Assembly (NCBI GenBank): GCA_019114585.1
Contig: DXFE01000027.1
Span: 1 to 28,493 of the forward strand
Direction: 5' to 3'
From: Gemmiger_A avium
Lineage (GTDB): Bacteria; Bacillota; Clostridia; Oscillospirales; Ruminococcaceae
Length of the DNA: 28,493 nt
In this document: in pieces, positions 14,410 to 21,943 of the stretch
Position numbering within the stretch: position 1 is the first letter of the stretch
How the letters are laid out: every line of letters begins with the position of its first letter
Made by a program: the position numbers and the translations under genes
Notes under the pieces: model-generated
Seen by the model: only the letters and a program-made list of their open reading frames with translations
Databases searched by the model: none
Told to the model about the DNA's origin: nothing

Positions 14410-16242
14410 ATGGACAAACAGACAGTCCTGAAACAGACATTCGGATACAGCAAGTTCCGCCCCGGGCAGGAGCGATTGATTGACGCGCTTCTGGCCGGAC
14501 GGGACGTGCTGGGGGTGATGCCCACCGGCGGCGGAAAATCCCTGTGCTACCAGGTGCCCGCCCTGCTGCTGCCGGGCCTGACCCTGGTGATCTCGCCGCT
14601 GATCTCCCTGATGAAAGACCAGGTGGCCGCCCTGTGCGGCGCCGGGGCAGGCGCGGCGTTCCTCAACAGTTCCCTTACCGCCGAGCAGCAGCGCACCGTC
14701 TGTGCCCGCGCCCGGCAGGGCGCCTATAAACTGCTGTATGTGGCCCCGGAACGGCTGGCCACCGAGGATTTTCTGGCCCTGACCCGCACCACGCCGGTGT
14801 CGCTGCTGGCGGTGGACGAGGCCCACTGCATCTCCCAGTGGGGGCAGGATTTCCGCCCCAGCTATCGTAAAATCGCGGAGTTTCTCCATACTCTGCCTGT
14901 CCGCCCGCCGGTGGCCGCCTTTACGGCCACCGCCACCGCCCGGGTGCAGCAGGATATCCGGGAACAGCTGGAACTGCGCGACCCACTCTGTGAGGTCACC
15001 GGTTTTGACCGGCCCAACCTGTACTGGGACGTGCGCACCCCCCGGGACCGGCAGGCGGCGCTGCTGGCGCTGGTGCGGGAACGGCAGGAGAAATGCGGCA
15101 TCATCTATTGTTCCACCCGGGCGCAGGTGGAAAAACTCTGCGACCGTCTGCAGCAGGCGGGTTTTGCCGCCACCCGCTACCACGCGGGGCTCAGCGAGGA
15201 GGAACGCCGCCAGAACCAGGAGGATTTCCAGTTCGACCGGAAAACCGTCATGGTGGCCACCAACGCCTTCGGCATGGGGATTGATAAATCCAACGTAAGC
15301 TATGTGTTCCACTACAACATGCCCAAAAGCCTGGAGGCCTACTACCAGGAAGCGGGCCGCGCCGGGCGGGACGGCGAACCCGCCGACTGCATCCTGTTCT
15401 ACTCGGCCGCGGATGTGGTCACCGCCCGGGCCCTGATCGGAAAAAACGAGAACGAGGAACTGGACGAAGCCGGGCGGGAGCAGCTCCGCCGCCAGGAGGA
15501 AGAACGCCTGCGGATCATGGCGGGCTACTGCAAAACCACCGGCTGCCTGCGGGGGTATATCCTGGACTATTTCGGGCAGGAGCATCCGGCCCGCTGTGAG
15601 CACTGCGGCAACTGCCTGGGCGAATTTACGGTGCAGGACGTAACGGTTCCGGCCCAGATGGCCCTGTCCTGCGTGCTGCGCATCAAGCAGCAGCTGGGCT
15701 ATTATGTGGGCAAAAACCTGGTGGTGCAGACTTTGCGGGGCAGCCGGGAACAGCGGCTGCTGGATCTGGGCCTGGACGGGCTGAGCACCTACGGCCTGAT
15801 GAAGGACCAGCCGGTGGGCCAGGTGCGGGAACTGCTGGACTATCTGGAACAGGAAGGCTGCCTGCACACCAATCCTCTCCATGCTACCCTGGAACCCGGC
15901 CCGGCCGCCCGGGGCGTGCTGTTCGGCGGGGAAACCGTGTCCCTGCCGGTGCGCAAGGACCGCCGCCCGTCTGCCGACCGTCCTGCCCGCACGGCAAGCG
16001 GCGCCCCGGCGGACAGCACCCTGTTCGAGGCGCTGCGGGCGCTGCGCACCCGCCTGTCCAAGGAGGAAAACGTGCCCGCCTATGTGATCTTCTCCAACGC
16101 CACCCTCACCGATATGGCGGCCAAAGCGCCCCGTACTGAGGCGGAATTGCTGGAGGTATCCGGTGTGGGCCAGGTCAAGGCCAGCCGGTACGGCCCGCAG
16201 TTCCTGGACGAGATCGCCCGCCACATCCAGCAGAACGAATAA
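14410..16242 (+). CDS. recQ: ATP-dependent DNA helicase RecQ
   Basis: 610 residues from ATG 14410; a GTG at 14383 is in frame but less likely. Motif 0 (FGYSKFRPGQ), Walker A (MPTGGGKS, Lys43), the DEAH box (AVDEAHCISQWGQDFRP), motif V/VI (ATNAFGMGIDKSNV, then QEAGRAGRDG) and the zinc-binding Cys set (CLRGYILDYF, then CEHCGNC) are in the expected order. An RQC winged helix and a C-terminal HRDC domain (about 530-605) follow, so all domains of a full bacterial RecQ are present. RecQ unwinds 3'-5' in recombination and repair. It is a stand-alone gene between two terminators. Confidence 0.95.
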   Translation: MDKQTVLKQTFGYSKFRPGQERLIDALLAGRDVLGVMPTGGGKSLCYQVPALLLPGLTLVISPLISLMKDQVAALCGAGAGAAFLNSSLTAEQQRTVCARARQGAYKLLYVAPERLATEDFLALTRTTPVSLLAVDEAHCISQWGQDFRPSYRKIAEFLHTLPVRPPVAAFTATATARVQQDIREQLELRDPLCEVTGFDRPNLYWDVRTPRDRQAALLALVRERQEKCGIIYCSTRAQVEKLCDRLQQAGFAATRYHAGLSEEERRQNQEDFQFDRKTVMVATNAFGMGIDKSNVSYVFHYNMPKSLEAYYQEAGRAGRDGEPADCILFYSAADVVTARALIGKNENEELDEAGREQLRRQEEERLRIMAGYCKTTGCLRGYILDYFGQEHPARCEHCGNCLGEFTVQDVTVPAQMALSCVLRIKQQLGYYVGKNLVVQTLRGSREQRLLDLGLDGLSTYGLMKDQPVGQVRELLDYLEQEGCLHTNPLHATLEPGPAARGVLFGGETVSLPVRKDRRPSADRPARTASGAPADSTLFEALRALRTRLSKEENVPAYVIFSNATLTDMAAKAPRTEAELLEVSGVGQVKASRYGPQFLDEIARHIQQNE

Positions 16243-16246
16243 ACAA

Positions 16247-16285
16247 GCGCGGGGCTTTTCCTAACCGGAAAAGCCCCGCGCATTT
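16247..16285. terminator. Bidirectional intrinsic terminator
   Basis: A perfect 15-base stem, 16247-16261 with 16267-16281, has a 5-base loop and is followed by ATTTT. It lies between recQ and the convergent sulfotransferase gene; its right edge touches the latter's stop codon. Confidence 0.85.
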
Positions 16286-18045
16286 TACTGGAACCAGATA
16301 GTCATGTCGTATTTGAAGGTGCGGTAGTTCTGCATGGTGCATTCGTAGGCGTATTCCCGGATCAGCTGGCCGGCCGCGTCGTATTCGCCGAACACCATCG
16401 ACACGCCGCTGTTTACCACCCAGTTGCCCGCATCACCGCAGAGCGAACCGTTGGACACAATGCTGGAATAGGGCACATCAAAACTGCTTTCCAGCGAATA
16501 GGTGCGGGCGTTTTCGTCGATGCGGTACACATATACCTGGCTGGTTTCGCTGCCGGTGCCGTACAGATCGGTGCCCACACTGTCCGCCACATCCAGGGTC
16601 AGGTCATCCCGGCTGCTGGTGGCCCAGTAATTGTTGTTGTAAAGGGCCAGGTAGTATACGCCCTCTTCCTCGCCGTCGCGCAGATACTCCACACAGTGCT
16701 GGCCGTACTGGGGCACAAAGTCCCCCTCCTGGGTCAGGCACAGATCCTCGTACTCGGTACCCTCCCAGACACGCTCATCACCGGCCAGCCAGTCCACCTG
16801 CGGGTCGCTGTGCACACCGGTCACCTTGATCAGGGCGGAAGTTTCGCGGGAGGACACGATCACGCTGTCATCCTCCGGCATGTACTGCACACTGTTCAGA
16901 TGCAGCCAGTCCCATTCACCCGCCTGCCAGAAGAACGCGTCGGAGGGCCCCACCGGCCGGGTGGTGCTGAAGTAGGATTCCATCAGCTGGCTGAAGTCGA
17001 TCAGCTCGGTCACCTCGCCGGTTTCCAGGTCAATGGAGAGCAGCCGATCCTCCACCGTTTCGGCACCGATTTCTTCCGCCAGGGCCAGCACCTCGCCCTC
17101 AGCGCCAAAGCCGATGTCGTGGTGCAGTTCAAAGTTGCCCAGATCATACACCTGGGTCACCTGGCCCAGCCCATTGATCCGGGCCAGATTGGTGGAGGAC
17201 ACACAGGTCACAATCTCGTTTCCGTCAAACAGGATGCGGTCCAGCCCAAAGCCTTCCAGCACCATCTCGTACCGCAGTACGCCCGCGTCGTCAAAGAAAA
17301 AGCCGTAGCCCAGATGCCCGTTCACCCGCATCATGGTAAACAGACCCTCCGCTTGCTCCTGGGTGGAGGTGCCGTCGGTTACGGTCAGCCGGGTGTCATA
17401 GCCGGATGTGGTCTCGGGCATGTCCACCGTAAAGGTCACCACCTGCCGGGTCTTGCCCCAGCTGCCGGTTATGGTCAGAGTAACCTCGTTGGTTTCGCCC
17501 GGCACCAGCCCGATCAGCTGGAATTCATGGGTGCGGGTATACTCCTCGCCGGAAGCGTCCGCCGCCGTAGCGGTAAAGTCCGGAATCTCCGGGTCATCCA
17601 CATGCACGGTGTAGCTTACCTGGGTATCCAGCTCGGTGGTGAAATACAGATACAGCCCGTTGCTGCCGGTGCCATAGGGGTTCAGCACCGCCAGCGGGGT
17701 GGTAGCTGTCCAGTCCATGCTCTGCTTGACGCTCTCCAGCGCCCCCTCCAGCCGCTGCTGTACCTCCAGATCGTAGAAGGTGAAATCCTCGTCCTCAATA
17801 TCCTTGGGCACCAGCTGGATGGCGCGTAGCCCGTCGCCCAGCTGCGCTTCGGCAAATTCCACCTGCCACTCCTCGTTTTCGGCAAACACATCGCCGGTCT
17901 CAAAGGACCAGTCGGTGCGCACCGCGTGTTCCTGGGCGGTGAACAGCTTGGACACCATCACCACAACGATCGGCACCGTGATGACCAGCACCACGATCAC
18001 GGCCAGCAGGATCAGCAATAGTTTTTTGTGCTTTTTCAAAGCCAT
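16285..18045 (-). CDS. Membrane-anchored arylsulfate sulfotransferase (ASST)
   Basis: 586 residues; GGAGAG lies before the start. One N-terminal membrane anchor (about 9-31, after a Lys-rich start) puts the rest outside the cell. Residues about 60-210 form an N-terminal domain; the remainder fits the ASST beta-propeller. Residues matching the active site of E. coli AssT are present: His308/309 (LHHDIGF), His382 (LHLNS), Arg400 (SSRETSALIKV) and His450 (YGQH), the last being the probable sulfohistidine. The His382-Arg400 spacing of 18 equals that in the E. coli enzyme (His356/Arg374). ASSTs move sulfate from one phenolic sulfate to another phenol without PAPS. It lies 33 bases downstream of a TauE/SafE permease gene, with which it probably forms an operon. 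Confidence 0.85.
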   Translation of the reverse strand: MALKKHKKLLLILLAVIVVLVITVPIVVVMVSKLFTAQEHAVRTDWSFETGDVFAENEEWQVEFAEAQLGDGLRAIQLVPKDIEDEDFTFYDLEVQQRLEGALESVKQSMDWTATTPLAVLNPYGTGSNGLYLYFTTELDTQVSYTVHVDDPEIPDFTATAADASGEEYTRTHEFQLIGLVPGETNEVTLTITGSWGKTRQVVTFTVDMPETTSGYDTRLTVTDGTSTQEQAEGLFTMMRVNGHLGYGFFFDDAGVLRYEMVLEGFGLDRILFDGNEIVTCVSSTNLARINGLGQVTQVYDLGNFELHHDIGFGAEGEVLALAEEIGAETVEDRLLSIDLETGEVTELIDFSQLMESYFSTTRPVGPSDAFFWQAGEWDWLHLNSVQYMPEDDSVIVSSRETSALIKVTGVHSDPQVDWLAGDERVWEGTEYEDLCLTQEGDFVPQYGQHCVEYLRDGEEEGVYYLALYNNNYWATSSRDDLTLDVADSVGTDLYGTGSETSQVYVYRIDENARTYSLESSFDVPYSSIVSNGSLCGDAGNWVVNSGVSMVFGEYDAAGQLIREYAYECTMQNYRTFKYDMTIWFQ

Positions 18046-18078
18046 AAGTTCTCTCCGTCCTTTTTTGAGAATGTGTGG

Positions 18079-18855
18079 TTAGAAAAAGTTCAGCGCTACC
18101 AGGATCACACCCAGGATCGTCAGGATCGCGCCGGTCAGCCGGTTCAGCAGTTTCGCGTCGGCCCGGGTGGCAATTTTGGCTGCGATCTGGGCCCACAGCA
18201 GGGTAAAAATCACACAGAGAATCAGCAAGTCCATCCGGAGCGGGCTGCCTAGTGCAAAATGGCTCACCGCGCCGGTCAGGGCCGAAAAGGTCATCACAAA
18301 CACGCTGGTGCCTACGGCGGTTTTCAGTTCGTAGCCCAGCAGCATGGTCAGCACCATCAGCATCATCATGCCGCCGCCCGCGCCGAAAAAGCCGCACACC
18401 AGCCCGATGGCCGCGCCGCCCGCGGCACCTTTTACGATCTGCACCCACCGCCGGGAACCCTGGATGGTCCGGTTGGGGGATGTCACCGGCAGCAGCAAGA
18501 ACCGCAACCCAAGAATCAGGGTCATAACCACCGAGAACCCGCCCAGCGTATTGTTGGGCATAAAGGTGGACAGCCAGCTGCCCACCATGGTCATGCTCAG
18601 CACGCCCGCCATCATCACCAGACCGTTTTTTATATCCAGCGCGCCGCTTTTGGCGTAGGTGCGGGCGCTTACCGCGCTGGCCAGCACGTCGCTTGACAGG
18701 GCGATGCCGATGGCGTCGTAGGCCGGCAAGCCCAGAAAGGTCACCAGCATCGGGCTGATGACGGTGGCCGCGCTCATACCGGCAAATCCGGTGCCCAGCC
18801 CCGCGCCAGCCCCGGCCAGAAAACAGATCAGTACCTCAAACAAAAACTCCTGCAA
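18079..18855 (-). CDS. TauE/SafE-family sulfite/anion permease
   Basis: About 258 residues if TTG at 18855 is the start; AAAGGAGG (18867-18874) lies 11 bases before it, and no ATG is available at this distance. A longer frame exists up to 19053 but crosses the divergent regulatory region. The protein is made of two homologous halves of about four membrane segments each: GAGAGLGTGFAGMSAATVISPML in the first and GLVCGFFGAGGGMMMLMVLTMLLG in the second are the glycine-rich signature repeats of the TauE/SafE family. Such proteins export or import sulfite, sulfoacetate or related organosulfur anions. Its pairing with an arylsulfate sulfotransferase suggests sulfur-related transport, but the family also carries other substrates. 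Confidence 0.82.
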   Translation of the reverse strand: MQEFLFEVLICFLAGAGAGLGTGFAGMSAATVISPMLVTFLGLPAYDAIGIALSSDVLASAVSARTYAKSGALDIKNGLVMMAGVLSMTMVGSWLSTFMPNNTLGGFSVVMTLILGLRFLLLPVTSPNRTIQGSRRWVQIVKGAAGGAAIGLVCGFFGAGGGMMMLMVLTMLLGYELKTAVGTSVFVMTFSALTGAVSHFALGSPLRMDLLILCVIFTLLWAQIAAKIATRADAKLLNRLTGAILTILGVILVALNFF

Positions 18856-19017
18856 ATTGGTTCGTGCCTCCTTTGGCAAGCAGCTCAAAAAGACAGGCTT
18901 GCCTTGTTCCGGCCAACAGCATAGCAAATCAGCCAAAAGCGCCGCTAAAGGCAAAGGTAAAAGATTTGTGACAAAGGGTTTGGGAAAAGGTAAAATCCGC
19001 CTTTTTTCGTCCGGATA

Positions 19018-19033
19018 TGGTATACTGATACCA
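19018..19033. promoter_or_regulatory. Palindrome over the -10 of the response regulator promoter
   Basis: TGGTAT-ACTG-ATACCA is a perfect 6+4+6 inverted repeat. It contains TATACT (19021-19026), a good -10 about 25 bases before the response regulator ATG; no convincing -35 is seen. A regulator bound here would block transcription. Confidence 0.35.
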
Positions 19034-19051
19034 AACTGTGAGGTGAAGTTC

Positions 19052-19726
19052 ATGCGACTGCTGGTGGCGGAAGACGATCCCCGGCTGCTGAAAACGCTGC
19101 TGCATATTTTTCAAAGCAACAATTTCAGTGCCGACGGGGTGTCCAATGGACGGGACGCGCTGCTCTATGCCCGCTCCACCGAGTACGACGGTCTGGTGCT
19201 GGATATCATGATGCCGGAGATGGACGGTATCCAGGTGCTGCGGGAACTGCGGCGTCTGGGGATCAACACCCCGGCGCTGTTCCTGACCGCCCGCACCGAG
19301 GTGGCCCAGCGGGTGGAAGGGCTGGACGCCGGGGCGGACGACTATCTGCCCAAACCCTTTGCCACCGCGGAACTGCTGGCCCGGGTGCGGGCGATGCTGC
19401 GCCGCAAGGAGACCTACCTGCCCGACCGGCTGGCCTGCGGTCCGGTGGTGCTGAACCGGTCTTCCTTTCAGCTGGAATACCAGGGCTGCACCCAGCCGCT
19501 GAGGGGGCGGGAGTTCCAGATTCTGGAGATGCTCATGCAGGCGCCCGGCTCCATCGTGCCCACCGAACGGCTGATCACCCATCTCTGGGGCTGGGACGCC
19601 ACGGTGGATACCAGCGTGGTGTGGGTACATATCTCCAACCTGCGCAAAAAGATCAGCGCGCTGAACGCCCCGCTGGAAATCCGGTTCGTGCGGGGGGCGG
19701 GCTACACGCTGGAGGTCACGGCATGA
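19052..19726 (+). CDS. OmpR-family response regulator
   Basis: 224 residues, ATG at 19052 after GAGGTG. The receiver domain has the acidic pair in AEDDP, phospho-accepting Asp51 in LVLDIMMPEMDG, and Lys in LPKPF. The C-terminal winged helix (about 127-222) shows LRGREFQILEML, VDTSVVWVHISNLRKKI and the VRGAGYTLE ending typical of OmpR/PhoB regulators. Its stop codon overlaps the start of the sensor kinase gene (ATGA). The pair diverges from the TauE/ASST genes, but whether it controls them is not shown by the sequence. Confidence 0.93.
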   Translation: MRLLVAEDDPRLLKTLLHIFQSNNFSADGVSNGRDALLYARSTEYDGLVLDIMMPEMDGIQVLRELRRLGINTPALFLTARTEVAQRVEGLDAGADDYLPKPFATAELLARVRAMLRRKETYLPDRLACGPVVLNRSSFQLEYQGCTQPLRGREFQILEMLMQAPGSIVPTERLITHLWGWDATVDTSVVWVHISNLRKKISALNAPLEIRFVRGAGYTLEVTA

Positions 19727-20934
19727 TCGCGGAACTGCAGCGAAAGTTTATCCGGATCAGCGTGCTGTCCATCCTGACGGTGTTCACCCTGATTTTTCTG
19801 GCACTGGCGCATTTCAGCACCGTACAGGTAAAACGAACGCTGGATGTGCTCACCCGCACGGTGGCCAATGCGGGCAGCCTGGAAGAACTGGCCGAGCAGG
19901 CAGGCCCGGCACAGGGGGCTCTGTATGGCGGGGACTCGGCGTTCCGGCTTACTACCCGCACGTTCCTGATCTGGCTGGACGAAGAGGAAAACCTGCTGCG
20001 TCTGGACAACGGTATGCCCGGCGTAACCGAAAGCCGGGCCGAAGAACTGGCCCGGGAAGCCGCCGAAGAGGGGCGGGACAAGGGCTGGGTTTCGGATTAC
20101 CGCTATCGCCGGATCGCCGGGGAGGGGGAGACCCTCTATGTATTTGCGGACGGCAGCCTGAACCGCAGCGTCTCCAACCGGCTGCTGTTTACGGCATTCC
20201 TGGTGCTGCTGGGCAGCGCGGTGCTGATCCTCACGCTCACGGTGCTGTTCTCCAAACGGGTGGTGCGCCCGGTGGCCGACAGCTATGAAAAGCAAAAACA
20301 GTTCATAACCGACGCAAACCACGAACTGAAAACACCACTGACCCTGATTTTGTCCAACCTGGACATTGTGGAATCGGAACTGGGCAAAAGCGAATGGCTG
20401 GACGACATCCGCAGCGAAGGGGAGAGAATGGGCCTGCTGATCAACCAGATGGTCACCCTTTCCCGCATGGACGAGAGCGAAAACCAGTTGCTGTCCGCCC
20501 GGTTTGACCTGACGAATGTGGTAACGGACGCGATGGCGGAGTTTCAGCCGCTGGCCGATGAGCGCGGCCTGAGCCTGTGGGTAAAGCTGGAACCCGGGCT
20601 GCAGTACCAGGGCGACAAGGAGCTGATTCACCGTCTGGTTGCCATTCTGATGGATAACGCAGTCAAATACTGCGATCCGGACGGTACCATTCGGGTGGAG
20701 CTGTTCCGCCGCCGTCATCCGGTGCTGCTGGTGGAAAACGACTACGCCGCGGTGGATTCGCTCCAGCTGGACCGGCTGTTCGACCGGTTCTACCGGGCCG
20801 ATAAGGCGCGCACCTTCTCCGGCAGCTTCGGGGTGGGGCTGTCCATCGCCCGTTCCATCCTGCGCAGCCATCACGGCAGCATCAGCGCCTACCGCCGGGA
20901 GGGCATTATTGGTTTCCGGGCAGATCTGAAATAA
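19723..20934 (+). CDS. Sensor histidine kinase (EnvZ-like, HisKA type)
   Basis: 403 residues, overlapping the response regulator gene by 4 bases. Two membrane segments (about 12-30 and 154-176) enclose a short extracellular domain of about 120 residues without a recognisable sensor fold. The H-box FITDANHELKTPL puts the phospho-accepting His at 200. The N-box (ILMDNAVKYC), an F-box-like FDRFYRAD and the glycine-rich GSFGVGLSIAR follow, so the ATPase domain is complete. No HAMP domain is evident beyond a short linker. The ligand is unknown. Confidence 0.92.
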   Translation: MIAELQRKFIRISVLSILTVFTLIFLALAHFSTVQVKRTLDVLTRTVANAGSLEELAEQAGPAQGALYGGDSAFRLTTRTFLIWLDEEENLLRLDNGMPGVTESRAEELAREAAEEGRDKGWVSDYRYRRIAGEGETLYVFADGSLNRSVSNRLLFTAFLVLLGSAVLILTLTVLFSKRVVRPVADSYEKQKQFITDANHELKTPLTLILSNLDIVESELGKSEWLDDIRSEGERMGLLINQMVTLSRMDESENQLLSARFDLTNVVTDAMAEFQPLADERGLSLWVKLEPGLQYQGDKELIHRLVAILMDNAVKYCDPDGTIRVELFRRRHPVLLVENDYAAVDSLQLDRLFDRFYRADKARTFSGSFGVGLSIARSILRSHHGSISAYRREGIIGFRADLK

Positions 20935-20940
20935 TAGCAA

Positions 20941-20975
20941 AAGCCCCCTTGCCGGTCGATCCGGCAAGGGGGCTT
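20941..20975. terminator. Bidirectional intrinsic terminator
   Basis: A perfect 15-base stem, 20941-20955 with 20961-20975, has a 5-base loop. It lies between the convergent sensor kinase and DtxR-family genes. The flanking tract is A/T-rich but without a long T-run. Confidence 0.8.
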
Positions 20976-20994
20976 ATAGTATAAACAGAAGAGT

Positions 20995-21369
20995 TTATTT
21001 TCCGGTGTTCCGGTCCAGATGCCGCTGCATGGCCGCAAAGGATTTTTCGCTGATCACATGTTCAATCCGGCAGGCGTCTTCCGTGGCGGTCTTTTCGTCC
21101 ACCCCCAGCTTCATCAGCATCTGGGACAGCACCGTGTGCCGGGTATACATGGTCTGCGCAACCTGCAGGCCGCTTTCGGTCAGGGTGATGCCGCCATCCT
21201 CGGCCACCGTAACATAGCCGCCTTTTTTCAGCAGTGCCATGGCCCGGCTGACGCTGGGCTTGGAATACCCCAGCTGTTCCCCTACATCAATGGCCCGTAC
21301 ATGGGGATTGCGCCGGGAAAGAATATAGATGGTTTCCAGATACATCTGGCCGGATTCATGAATCGGCAT
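20995..21369 (-). CDS. DtxR/MntR-family metal-dependent regulator (iron-type ligand set)
   Basis: 124 residues from ATG 21369, 5 bases after GGAGG; upstream in-frame ATGs lie before that site. The winged helix (IDVGEQLGYSKPSVSRAMALLKKGGYV) is followed by the dimerisation domain with LGVD and EDACRIEHVIS. The protein ends there, without the SH3-like third domain of DtxR. Predicted metal ligands are Met in the QMYLETIY motif, Cys and Glu-His in DACRIEH, and His in TRH. Met and Cys match Met10 and Cys102 of DtxR and differ from the Asp and Glu of MntR, which points to iron. It diverges from feoA, whose promoter carries inverted repeats, so it is the probable repressor of iron uptake. Confidence 0.88.
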   Translation of the reverse strand: MPIHESGQMYLETIYILSRRNPHVRAIDVGEQLGYSKPSVSRAMALLKKGGYVTVAEDGGITLTESGLQVAQTMYTRHTVLSQMLMKLGVDEKTATEDACRIEHVISEKSFAAMQRHLDRNTGK

Positions 21370-21397
21370 GGCGGCCTCCATTGGTAGAATTTTCTGT

Positions 21398-21427
21398 ATT
21401 ATAGCACAAAAAACGGGACACATTCAA
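21398..21427 (-). promoter_or_regulatory. Promoter of the first DtxR-family gene
   Basis: On the minus strand TTGAAT (21422-21427) and a perfect TATAAT (21398-21403) are 18 bases apart, about 30 bases before the start codon. None of the GGTTA-N8-TAACC boxes overlaps it. Confidence 0.6.
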
Positions 21428-21479
21428 TTTGCCGGGCGGCTGACAGGCGCAAAACGGCAGAATACTTTTTCTTACGGGC

Positions 21480-21508
21480 TTGACAAACCGCAGCGTTTGC
21501 TATATTAT
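21480..21508 (+). promoter_or_regulatory. Promoter of feoA
   Basis: A perfect TTGACA (21480-21485) lies 17 bases from TATTAT (21503-21508). The predicted transcription start falls near 21515, at the edge of the first inverted repeat. Confidence 0.65.
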
Positions 21509-21515
21509 TTACAAG

Positions 21516-21533
21516 GGTTAGATTCAACTAACC
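21516..21533 (+). promoter_or_regulatory. Iron-regulator box 1 (GGTTA-N8-TAACC)
   Basis: GGTTAG and CTAACC form a perfect inverted repeat around a 6-base centre, immediately downstream of the feoA -10 element. The half-site resembles the TTAGG/GGTTAG half of DtxR/IdeR boxes, but the spacing is wider. The likely ligand is the divergent DtxR-family protein. Confidence 0.55.
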
Positions 21534-21549
21534 GATTTTTTATACGAAG

Positions 21550-21569
21550 CGGTTACCGTAGACTAACCG
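21550..21569 (+). promoter_or_regulatory. Iron-regulator box 2 (GGTTA-N8-TAACC)
   Basis: CGGTTA and TAACCG form a perfect inverted repeat with 8 bases between, the same layout as box 1. It lies in the feoA leader, 19 bases before the start codon. Confidence 0.5.
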
Positions 21570-21587
21570 AAAGAAAAGAGGCTTCAA

Positions 21588-21821
21588 ATGGGAGAACAGG
21601 TGAAGACTATGACACTGAAAGACGCTCTTGAGGGGCAGGAATACCTGGTTCAGGCAATCGACACCGATGATGAGGAACTGAACGCATTTCTGTTTTCTCT
21701 TGGATGTTACGAGGGGGAACCCATTACCGTGATTGCCCACCTGAAGGGCGGTTGTGTGGTTTCCATCAAGGACGGCCGGTACAATATGGACAACCAGCTG
21801 GCGCAGGCGATCCGGATCTGA
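21588..21821 (+). CDS. feoA: FeoA-like ferrous iron transport protein
   Basis: 77 residues if ATG 21588 is used (AGAGG 7-8 bases before); ATG 21609, after AGGTG, is an equally good start and gives 70 residues. The small SH3-like fold of FeoA is recognisable from LKDALEGQEYLVQAI, FLFSLGCYEGEPITVIA and VVSIKDGRYNMDNQLAQAIRI. FeoA is a cytoplasmic protein that helps the FeoB transporter. It is separated from feoB by 122 bases that contain a hairpin and a third inverted repeat, so the two genes may be expressed at different levels. Confidence 0.88.
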   Translation: MGEQVKTMTLKDALEGQEYLVQAIDTDDEELNAFLFSLGCYEGEPITVIAHLKGGCVVSIKDGRYNMDNQLAQAIRI

Positions 21822-21831
21822 GATCGCCTGC
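21803..21831 (+). other. Hairpin spanning the feoA stop codon
   Basis: GCAGGCGATC (21803-21812) and GATCGCCTGC (21822-21831) form a perfect 10-base stem with a 9-base loop holding the feoA TGA. No T-run follows, so it is not an ordinary terminator. It could stabilise or process the transcript between feoA and feoB. Confidence 0.55.
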
Positions 21832-21870
21832 CCGGCTCCGGCCGGCAAAATGTGCGTTACTGTACGCAGC

Positions 21871-21888
21871 GGTTAGTATAGGGTAACT
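21871..21888 (+). promoter_or_regulatory. Iron-regulator box 3 (GGTTA-N8-TAACT)
   Basis: GGTTA and TAAC with 8 bases between repeat the layout of boxes 1 and 2 with one changed end base. It lies 56 bases before the feoB ATG, in the feoA-feoB gap. A convincing promoter next to it was not found. Confidence 0.4.
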
Positions 21889-21943
21889 CATGCGTGCTGT
21901 AATATCATTTCTGAGAATGACCAGGAAAGAGGAGGCAACACCC

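Noticed and set aside
12703..16224. A very long open frame on the minus strand (over 1100 codons) opposite the oxidoreductase end, hypA, the membrane protein and recQ
   Set aside because: It is an antisense shadow of four well-supported genes in GC-rich DNA. It has no ribosome binding site, and its low-complexity His/Gln/Gly-rich translation has no domain.
18856..19053. Longer N-terminus of the TauE/SafE permease
   Set aside because: It would extend over the divergent control region up to the start of the response regulator gene; AAAGGAGG upstream of TTG 18855 gives a family-like start.
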